This document shows positions 27,412 to 33,887 of a stretch of DNA of 64,000 nucleotides, in pieces. Under the pieces are notes generated by a model, which had not been told where the DNA came from, made no database searches, and was given only the letters and a program-made list of their open reading frames with translations. Location: assembly GCA_947627235.1 (NCBI GenBank), contig CANQVG010000001.1, positions 86,875 through 150,874 of the forward strand, given 5' to 3'. This DNA comes from an uncultured Clostridia bacterium. Lineage in GTDB: Bacteria; Bacillota; Clostridia; Oscillospirales; Ruminococcaceae. A program made the position numbers and the translations under genes. Position 1 is the first letter of the stretch. Each line of letters starts with the position of its first letter.

Positions 27412-28197
27412 ATGATTGTACTCTGGATAATTTTGGGCGTTCTTGCCGCTCTGATTGCAATTATTGTCATACTTCTCCATATTTCGGTCAGGGCATATAT
27501 CGAGGCGGACAAGACGCATTTGAACGTCGAAGTAAAGTATCTCGGCTTCAGCCTTTATAAGCTCTCGCTTCCGGATAAAAATGAGAACGAGCCGTCGGGC
27601 GAGGTAAACCCGCCGCAGGATAACCTCCGAGAACCGGACAAGCCTGAAATTGAGATAACCGAGATACCCGAGTCGGATTCCACCGACAGGGAGGAAGCTT
27701 CAAAGAAATCCGAGGAGGAATGCACGGAGGAAAACTCGAACGAAGAAGAAAAGTCGCAGAAAGTGTCGGAGCAGGACGAAAAAAGCGCCGAACCGACGCT
27801 CTTGGAAAAATTCAACGCCGTAAAAAAGTATATTCCGGCGGGCAAAAAGGCTTTCCGAAAGCTTCTGAAGCTGATAAGGTTTTACGGACTGCGCCTTGAG
27901 TTGACAGTCGGCAGCGACGATCCTTATAAAGCCGGACTTAATTTTGGCAGAATCAACGCGGCTTTGTATTCATTGCTTGGACTTTTGTGCTGTTTGTTCA
28001 GCGTGAAAATCGAGCATACTGAGATCAGGTGCGACTTTGAGAAAAAAACTACAGACTTTTACGCGAAGACTGCGGTATACATCCGTCCCATAGCGCTTAT
28101 CGCTCTCGCGGTATACGTGGGAATTTATTACCTCAAAATTAGAAAAAGCTTAAAAAAACTTGAGAATAGCAAAAAGGAGACTGCAAATCATGAGTGA
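27412..28197 (+). CDS. DUF2953 membrane protein (YtfI-like)
   Basis: 261 residues: N-terminal membrane helix (about 1-27), an acidic low-complexity segment (about 55-125, rich in Glu, Ser and Lys), then a DUF2953 domain (LTVGSDDPYKAGLNFGRINAALYSLLG, KIEHTEIRCDFEKKTTDFYAK) ending in a hydrophobic helix and Lys-rich tail. In Bacillus ytfI precedes ytfJ, as here. A role linked to sporulation is inferred from synteny. It overlaps gerW by 8 nt. Confidence 0.82.
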   Translation: MIVLWIILGVLAALIAIIVILLHISVRAYIEADKTHLNVEVKYLGFSLYKLSLPDKNENEPSGEVNPPQDNLREPDKPEIEITEIPESDSTDREEASKKSEEECTEENSNEEEKSQKVSEQDEKSAEPTLLEKFNAVKKYIPAGKKAFRKLLKLIRFYGLRLELTVGSDDPYKAGLNFGRINAALYSLLGLLCCLFSVKIEHTEIRCDFEKKTTDFYAKTAVYIRPIALIALAVYVGIYYLKIRKSLKKLENSKKETANHE

Positions 28198-28600
28198 AAA
28201 AAGCACAAATCTTGAAATTTTAGTCAAGACAGCAATTGAAAAAATCAGGGATATGGTCGACACCGAAACAATCATAGGCAAGCCTATCGAGACGGTCAAC
28301 GGAACGACTATTATTCCTGTGTCAAAGGTGTCGGTCGGTTTCGGCTCCGGCGGTTCTGACCTTCCCACTAAGCAGGCGCAGGATTTGTTTGGCGGCGGCG
28401 CTGGCGGCGGCGTTTCGATCCAGCCGATAGCATTTATTACCATTATGCCGGACGGCAGCGTCAAACTTTTGCAGATGACAATAAACGCTTCCAAGGAAAA
28501 CGCGGCTTTAGCTCTTATTCCCGACATTGTCGACAAAATCACGGGAATTATCTCCAAGGGAAAGACTGACAGCGCGCCGGAAGAAACGTCCGAAGAATAA
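28190..28600 (+). CDS. gerW: Sporulation protein GerW/YtfJ family
   Basis: 136 residues from the ATG at 28190, preceded by GGAGA. Hallmarks are ETIIGKPIETVNGTTIIPVSKVSVGFGSGG, a Gly-rich stretch GGGAGGGVS and the end IIPDIVDKI. Family members are forespore proteins needed for proper germination in Bacillus. Follows the DUF2953 gene as in Bacillus ytfI-ytfJ. Confidence 0.92.
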   Translation: MSEKSTNLEILVKTAIEKIRDMVDTETIIGKPIETVNGTTIIPVSKVSVGFGSGGSDLPTKQAQDLFGGGAGGGVSIQPIAFITIMPDGSVKLLQMTINASKENAALALIPDIVDKITGIISKGKTDSAPEETSEE

Positions 28601-28662
28601 AGCGTATTTTTTGAACGGCTCGGCATAGACTATCTTCCGAAACCCATTACGGAGGATTGTTT

Positions 28663-29742
28663 ATGGAATATATAAAAAGAATGGTTGTATGCCTGATATG
28701 TCTTGCGGCTATTGCAACCGTTATCTGTATAAATATAAGAGCCGACGATGTTGTGACCAACGCCAAGGGCGCCGTACTTATGGAGCCTGAGAGCGGAAAA
28801 ATTCTTCATTCGAAGAATATGGACGCTAAACTTCAGATGGCGAGTACAACAAAGATAATGACCGCGATTCTTACTATCGAGTCCGGGAATATAGACGAGC
28901 CTTTTACTGTTGACAGCGAGGCTATAAAGGTAGAAGGTTCTTCTATGGGGCTTTTGGAGGGCGACACCGTTACAAAGCGGACGCTCTGCTACGGTATGCT
29001 TTTGCCGAGCGGAAACGACGCCGCCAATGCAGCGGCTGTAGCCGTGGCGGGGAGCGTTGACAGGTTTGTTGAGATGATGAACCGAAAGGCTAAGGAGCTT
29101 GAACTCAATTCCACAAGCTTTGTTACGCCGTCGGGTCTTGACGACTTCACAGACGGTCACTATTCCACGGCGCTCGATATGGCAAAGCTTGCGGCATATG
29201 CCCTTAAAAACGATGTCTTTCGCGAGATTTGCTCTACAAAGAGCATAAGTCTTGACCTTGGCGGCAGAAGTATCTGGCTGTCAAACACAAATAAGCTTCT
29301 CGGCAGCTGCGACGGTGTTTTTGGAGTGAAGACCGGTTTTACCGATAAGGCAGGCAGATGCCTTATAACTGCCTGTGAACGCGACGGAATAAGTCTGATA
29401 TGCGTGACCCTTGGCGATTCAACTGACTGGATTGACCACACCAATCTCTACGAATACGGTTTTTCTGTGATTGAGCGTCTGAGCCTTGGCGGCGACAGCT
29501 ATAAAGTTCCGGCGGTTGGCGGCTGCGAGAACGTCGTTGAACTCAAAAGCGAGGAAATATGCCTTACCATTGATAAGGGAAGCGGCGAAAAGGTTGAGAA
29601 AACGGTTATTTTACCGCAGTTTATATATGCGCCGTCGGAGCAAGGGAGCGTTTTCGGTCAGGTCATATACTATCTTGACGGCGGAGTTGTAGCTGTTTCG
29701 GAGTTAAGACTTGCGGAGGATTTGAATATAAAAACAGAGTGA
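28663..29742 (+). CDS. D-alanyl-D-alanine carboxypeptidase (DacF-like)
   Basis: 359 residues, PBP5-type serine DD-carboxypeptidase trimming peptidoglycan stem peptides outside the membrane. Signal peptide (about 1-25), SxxK in MASTTKIM (near residue 61), SxN in LPSGNDAAN and KTG in GVKTGFTDKAG, then a C-terminal beta domain (PBP5_C). ATG at 28663 has GGAGG 7 nt upstream; the frame extends one TTG codon pair further. Its place after gerW suggests a sporulation-linked DacF/DacB type, which is inference. There is no obvious C-terminal amphipathic anchor. Confidence 0.9.
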   Translation: MEYIKRMVVCLICLAAIATVICINIRADDVVTNAKGAVLMEPESGKILHSKNMDAKLQMASTTKIMTAILTIESGNIDEPFTVDSEAIKVEGSSMGLLEGDTVTKRTLCYGMLLPSGNDAANAAAVAVAGSVDRFVEMMNRKAKELELNSTSFVTPSGLDDFTDGHYSTALDMAKLAAYALKNDVFREICSTKSISLDLGGRSIWLSNTNKLLGSCDGVFGVKTGFTDKAGRCLITACERDGISLICVTLGDSTDWIDHTNLYEYGFSVIERLSLGGDSYKVPAVGGCENVVELKSEEICLTIDKGSGEKVEKTVILPQFIYAPSEQGSVFGQVIYYLDGGVVAVSELRLAEDLNIKTE

Positions 29743-29761
29743 CGCAATCGAAAGGACAGAA

Positions 29762-30526
29762 ATGGAATCGAGAATCCAGAAAATCATCAGTGAAAGCGGG
29801 TATTGTTCCCGCAGAAAAGCAGAGGAACTCATTGCGGCGGGAAGAGTTAAGGTAAACGGCCGTCCTTGCAGACTCGGAGACAAAGCTGATATTTCGAGCG
29901 ATATAATCAGCATTGACGGCGAAAATATCTATACACCCGTTAGGCGCGAGCTTGTCTACTATATGCTCAACAAGCCGCGCGGATACGTTACAACGGCTTC
30001 CGACGAGCTTGAACGCCGCTGTGTTATGGACCTTGTTAAGGACATTCCAGAGCGCGTGTTTCCTGTGGGAAGACTCGACCGCAATTCCGAGGGTCTCTTA
30101 TTGCTTACAAACGACGGCGATTTTGCCAATAAAATTATGCACCCGAGCGGACACATATCGAAAGCGTACCGCGTGACGGTGAGACCTGATATCACCGAGG
30201 AGCAGCTCAACGCGCTTGTCGGCGGTGTGGTGATAGACGGCGCAAAAACCCTTCCTGCCTCGGTGACTGTTGTCACAAAAGAGGATGGCAGGGTTGTGCT
30301 GCTGATTACAATAAGAGAGGGCAGAAACCGTCAGATCAGAAAGATGTGCGAGGCTGTGGGTCTTGAGGTCGCAAGGCTCAAAAGGATTTCGATAGGTCCG
30401 CTGCGGCTCGGTATGCTGAAGCCCGGCGAATACAGAGAGCTTACATCCTCGGAACTTAGCTCAATAAGAAGCTGTATAAGAAAAGAGGAGAACAGAAGTG
30501 CTTCAAATTCTCAAAAAAGAAGGTAA
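29762..30526 (+). CDS. rluB: RluB-type 23S rRNA pseudouridine synthase
   Basis: 254 residues. N-terminal S4 domain (SRRKAEELIAAGRVKVNGRP) and a RsuA/RluB catalytic domain with the catalytic Asp in PVGRLDRNSEGLLLLTNDG. Expected to modify helix 89/90 of 23S rRNA. In Firmicutes rluB follows scpAB and dacF-type genes, as here. AAAGGA site upstream. The end overlaps the next small gene by 29 nt. Confidence 0.92.
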   Translation: MESRIQKIISESGYCSRRKAEELIAAGRVKVNGRPCRLGDKADISSDIISIDGENIYTPVRRELVYYMLNKPRGYVTTASDELERRCVMDLVKDIPERVFPVGRLDRNSEGLLLLTNDGDFANKIMHPSGHISKAYRVTVRPDITEEQLNALVGGVVIDGAKTLPASVTVVTKEDGRVVLLITIREGRNRQIRKMCEAVGLEVARLKRISIGPLRLGMLKPGEYRELTSSELSSIRSCIRKEENRSASNSQKRR

Positions 30527-30872
30527 TGACGGCTATGAGGAGCTTCTTAGCGAGTTAAACCTCACTGACAAACCCGATATAAAAATATCCGAAGCGGTGG
30601 ATGACGGCGAAGTCGGCGGCTTCGGCATTTATGAGATGGCATCCGACGTTGTTACGGTATATAAGATTTCCTATGGCGGCGATCTTATGCTCGGCGACGG
30701 TATCATAAGAAGCATACTTTTTTTGGCTGCCCTAAAGGGAATAGAAAGGGCTGAGTTTGAAAACGGAAGCGATGAACTTCCGAGAAGGCTCCGTATGATA
30801 AACGACGGAAACGTTTTGGAACCGATATCTGAGGTGTTCGGCGGCTGCGAGGAGTGCAGGGATAAAGCCTGA
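30498..30872 (+). CDS. Small protein of unknown function
   Basis: 124 residues from GTG at 30498, with GAGGAG 7 nt upstream, overlapping the end of rluB by 29 nt. It is acidic, with no membrane segment. The central part (VGGFGIYEMASDVVTVYKISYGGDLMLGDGIIRSILFLAALKG) resembles the fold rhythm of a short GNAT-like or similar alpha/beta domain, but I cannot name the family. The C-terminus has CEEC. The good ribosome site, coding character and position between rluB and pncB support a real gene. Confidence 0.7.
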   Translation: MLQILKKEGNDGYEELLSELNLTDKPDIKISEAVDDGEVGGFGIYEMASDVVTVYKISYGGDLMLGDGIIRSILFLAALKGIERAEFENGSDELPRRLRMINDGNVLEPISEVFGGCEECRDKA

Positions 30873-30894
30873 ATACGCAGGTAAAAATAAAGTG

Positions 30895-30919
30895 AAAAAA
30901 TCATACTAATTGATTTTTT
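30895..30919 (+). terminator. Weak AT-rich hairpin, possible terminator
   Basis: Stem AAAAAATCA / TGATTTTTT with a 7-nt loop before the nicotinate phosphoribosyltransferase gene. Low stem stability, so termination is uncertain. Confidence 0.35.
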
Positions 30920-30948
30920 ACAGTCTTTGATTATTAGGAGTGAAAAGC

Positions 30949-32400
30949 ATGTATAAATCCGATGAAAACTACACTATGCTCTGCGACTTTTACGAGTTGA
31001 CAATGGGCAACGGCTTCTTTGAAAAGGGATACAAGGACAAAATATGCTACTTTGACGTTTTTTACCGAAATGTTCCGGACAACGGCGGCTTTGCAATTGC
31101 TTGCGGTCTTGAGCAGGTGATAGACTATATCAAAAACCTCCGCTTCACCTCGGAAGATATTACATATCTTCGTTCAAAAGGTATTTTTTCCGAAGACTTT
31201 TTGGAGTATCTTCGCGACTTTAAATTCAGCGGGGACATCTGGGCTGTTCCTGAGGGAACCGTCGTATTTCCGAATGAACCTATGCTGACCGTCCGTGCGC
31301 CGTCAGTACAGGCGCAGCTAATCGAGACTTTTGTCTTGCTGACTCTTAATCACCAGTCGCTTATAGCAACCAAGGCCAACCGCATATTCAGGGCTGCCAA
31401 CGGAAGAGCCGTCAGCGAGTTCGGTTCACGGCGGGCGCACGGTCCAGATGCTGCCGTGCTGGGCGCGAGAGCTGCATATATCGGTGGCTGTGCCGCAACC
31501 GCCTGCACTCTCACCGATGAAGAATTCGGAGTTCCGGCAACCGGAACAATGGCACATTCTTGGGTTCAGATGTTTGACTCTGAATATGAAGCTTTCAAGG
31601 CTTACTGTGAAGTTTATCCAAACTCCGCGACTCTTTTGGTCGACACCTACAATGTACTTAAAAGCGGCGTTCCAAATGCAATAAAAGTTTTCGACGAGGT
31701 TCTCAAGCCAAGGGGCTTCCGTCCTGTAGGCATACGTCTTGACTCCGGAGACATAACATATCTTTCCATAAAGGCCCGTGAAATGCTTGATAAGGCAGGC
31801 TATCCGGACTGCAAGATTGTCGCTTCAAACTCGCTTGACGAATATCTGATCAGGGATATGCTTTTGCAGGGCGCAAAGGTTGACCTTTACGGCGTCGGAG
31901 AGAGACTGATAACTTCAAAATCATCAGCGGTTTTTGACGGCGTTTATAAGCTTGTTGCCGTTGAAAACGAGGACGGAAGCATAACCCCGAAAATCAAGAT
32001 TTCGGAAAACGTCGCAAAAATCACAAATCCCTGCTTTAAAAAGGTTTACAGACTTTATGACAATTCAAGATTTGTAGCCGTGGCTGACCTTATATGCCTG
32101 CATGACGAAACCGTAGACCAGTCTGCACCGCTTGAAATCTTCGACCCGGATTATACTTGGAAGCGTCAGACAATAGAAAACTTTACCGCCCGTGAGCTTC
32201 TGATACCCATATTCAAAAATGGCGAGTGCGTATATGAGTCTCCGTCGCTCAAAGAAATCAGAGAGCACTGCGCGCGGGAAGTAAGCACTATGTGGGAGTC
32301 AGTTACGAGGTTTGAAAACCCGCACACCTATTATGTTGACCTTTCACAAAAGCTTTGGGATATAAAGCACAAGCTTCTTTCGGAAAAGGCTTTTCACTGA
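30949..32400 (+). CDS. pncB: Nicotinate phosphoribosyltransferase
   Basis: Makes nicotinate mononucleotide from nicotinate and PRPP in NAD salvage. 483 residues; the start MYKSDENYTMLCDFYELTMGNG is typical, the phosphorylatable His lies in GTMAHSWVQMF and the PRPP/phosphate loops in RLDSGDI and VASNSLDEY. The open frame begins at GTG 30940, but AGGAG at 30936-30940 overlaps that codon and sits 8 nt before ATG 30949. No other NAD gene adjoins. Confidence 0.95.
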   Translation: MYKSDENYTMLCDFYELTMGNGFFEKGYKDKICYFDVFYRNVPDNGGFAIACGLEQVIDYIKNLRFTSEDITYLRSKGIFSEDFLEYLRDFKFSGDIWAVPEGTVVFPNEPMLTVRAPSVQAQLIETFVLLTLNHQSLIATKANRIFRAANGRAVSEFGSRRAHGPDAAVLGARAAYIGGCAATACTLTDEEFGVPATGTMAHSWVQMFDSEYEAFKAYCEVYPNSATLLVDTYNVLKSGVPNAIKVFDEVLKPRGFRPVGIRLDSGDITYLSIKAREMLDKAGYPDCKIVASNSLDEYLIRDMLLQGAKVDLYGVGERLITSKSSAVFDGVYKLVAVENEDGSITPKIKISENVAKITNPCFKKVYRLYDNSRFVAVADLICLHDETVDQSAPLEIFDPDYTWKRQTIENFTARELLIPIFKNGECVYESPSLKEIREHCAREVSTMWESVTRFENPHTYYVDLSQKLWDIKHKLLSEKAFH

Positions 32401-32402
32401 AT

Positions 32403-32419
32403 TTAATCAAATCTTAATC
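32403..32419 (+). promoter_or_regulatory. Period-11 direct repeat upstream of the 32481 gene
   Basis: TTAATC-N5-TTAATC, 9 nt upstream of a -35 element; a further TTAATA copy lies at 32436, 22 nt beyond the second. Spacing is that of OmpR-family response regulators, but the hexamer is not a known consensus and the region is very AT-rich. Confidence 0.3.
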
Positions 32420-32428
32420 TTTTAAATA

Positions 32429-32457
32429 TTGAATCTTAATATTTTATATTGTATAAT
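32429..32457 (+). promoter_or_regulatory. Sigma-A promoter for the two membrane protein genes
   Basis: TTGAAT (32429-32434), 17-nt spacer, TATAAT (32452-32457), 23 nt before the ATG at 32481. Confidence 0.82.
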
Positions 32458-32480
32458 CACCGTCGGGCAGGGACAAAAGG

Positions 32481-33008
32481 ATGAAAAAATTAAGCTTTCA
32501 GATAGCTTTCGGCGGAATTTCCGCCGCACTGTGCATAATAATGATGTTTTCGGTAGGACTTTTTCCGATACTTGTCTACGTCTTTCCGATGCTCTCAAGC
32601 CTGCTCATCTTCGCGGTCAACTACGAGTGCGGGGTAAAAACCGCAGCGGCATCGTATATCAGCGTGTCGCTGCTTTCGCTGATACTCTCGCCGGACAAGG
32701 AGTCGGCGCTGCTGTTTCTGTTTTTCTTCGGCTGTTATCCGATACTGAGCGGATATATCGACCAACTGAAAAGCGGAGCGGTGAGATGGCTTGTAAGATT
32801 TGCGTTTTTCAACGCGGCTGTCGCGCTGAGCTATTTTCTGCTCGCAAAGCTGTTTGTGGCTGTGGAGCTTGACGAATTCGGAAAATACACAGTTCCGGTA
32901 TTTCTTGTCCTTGCAAACCTTATATTTGTTTTGTACGACAGAATGTTGCGCTCTATAGAGGTCATATATGTCCGCAAAATAAGAAAAAAGCTGTTTAAAA
33001 GAAAGTAA
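32481..33008 (+). CDS. Integral membrane protein of unknown function, ECF S-component-like
   Basis: 175 residues with about five to six hydrophobic segments and a very basic end (VRKIRKKLFKRK). The small size, helix count and opening MKKLSFQIAFGGISAALCIIMMFS resemble substrate-binding S components of ECF vitamin transporters, but no diagnostic binding motif is visible and I would not name a ligand. Position after pncB invites a nicotinate-uptake idea, yet it has its own strong promoter. Ribosome site AAAAGGA. Followed after 14 nt by a DedA-like gene. Confidence 0.7.
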   Translation: MKKLSFQIAFGGISAALCIIMMFSVGLFPILVYVFPMLSSLLIFAVNYECGVKTAAASYISVSLLSLILSPDKESALLFLFFFGCYPILSGYIDQLKSGAVRWLVRFAFFNAAVALSYFLLAKLFVAVELDEFGKYTVPVFLVLANLIFVLYDRMLRSIEVIYVRKIRKKLFKRK

Positions 33009-33022
33009 TATCAGGTGATGTA

Positions 33023-33736
33023 ATGAATCAAAAGCAGAAAAAAGCCGTCAGAATAGGCTCTGTTGTGATTTTTTTCGCGGTTATGATTATTCTTACCTTC
33101 GTCTGCTGGCCTGTGGTCAAGCTGATACAAAGCGACGAGGGCAGGCTTATTCTCAAGGATTTTGTATCTGATAATCTTTTGCTCGGCGCTGTGATGTTTT
33201 TGGCGCTTCAGATTTTGCAAATTGTCGTGGCGCTGATACCCGGGGCGGTAGTTCAGGTGCTCGGAGGAGTGCTTTTCGGCGGTTTCTGGGGAACCGTACT
33301 CTGCGTTTTGGGGACATTTTTGGGAGAAGCCATAGTCTTTTATGTTGTTCGGCGTTTCGGAAAGCCGCTTGTTGAGGCGATAATAGACGTCAAGAACATA
33401 CGCAGACTAAGCTTTTTGCAGGACACAAAAAAATGTGAGCTCGCTGTTTTTATTTTATTTTTGATACCGGTGATGCCCAAAGACGCTCTGACATATATAG
33501 CCCCGCTCACGAGAATTAAGCCGTCTTCGTTTTTCCTGCTCTCGATGCTCGCGCGTTCTCCGTGGCTTGTTGTTTCTAACGTTTTCGGTTCAAGCCTCCA
33601 AAGCGGAAACATATTCATTATGGTGCTTATGTTCATAATTGTCGCGATAGGCGGCGTTGTCGGAATACTTTATAAGGACAAAATCATCGACGCCTTCCGC
33701 TCAGCGAGAAAATCTCATTCAAATGAGAAAATATGA
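33023..33736 (+). CDS. TVP38/TMEM64 (DedA-like, SNARE-associated) membrane protein
   Basis: 237 residues, about six hydrophobic segments. The central motif (LIPGAVVQVLGGVLFGGFWGTVLCVLGTFLGEAIVFYVVRRFGKP) and FLIPVMPKDALTYIAPLTRI fit the TVP38/VTT domain family, whose members act in lipid scrambling or flippase-like envelope functions. Exact substrate unknown. A clear terminator follows. Confidence 0.88.
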   Translation: MNQKQKKAVRIGSVVIFFAVMIILTFVCWPVVKLIQSDEGRLILKDFVSDNLLLGAVMFLALQILQIVVALIPGAVVQVLGGVLFGGFWGTVLCVLGTFLGEAIVFYVVRRFGKPLVEAIIDVKNIRRLSFLQDTKKCELAVFILFLIPVMPKDALTYIAPLTRIKPSSFFLLSMLARSPWLVVSNVFGSSLQSGNIFIMVLMFIIVAIGGVVGILYKDKIIDAFRSARKSHSNEKI

Positions 33737-33743
33737 TTACAAG

Positions 33744-33768
33744 GCAGACCTTTAAGGTCTGCTTTTAT
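33744..33768 (+). terminator. Intrinsic terminator after the TVP38-like gene
   Basis: Perfect stem GCAGACC / GGTCTGC with a 5-nt loop, followed by TTTTAT. Confidence 0.85.
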
Positions 33769-33819
33769 CTTGCAGAATGACCTTTTTGCTTGCGGGAAGT
33801 TTGTTATTTTAAAAAAATG

Positions 33820-33848
33820 TGGAAAAGCATCGTCTTGGGTGATATAAT
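33820..33848 (+). promoter_or_regulatory. Candidate promoter for GH115
   Basis: TGGAAA (33820-33825), 17-nt spacer, TATAAT (33843-33848), 40 nt before the ATG. No catabolite-responsive element matching TGWNANCGNTNWCA was found beside it. Confidence 0.6.
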
Positions 33849-33887
33849 GTTCAATATACCTGCGAAAATTATGAACGGAGTGAAATT

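Noticed and set aside
33780..33887. Catabolite-responsive element before GH115
   Set aside because: No sequence fits TGWNANCGNTNWCA; the nearest stretch lacks the central CG.
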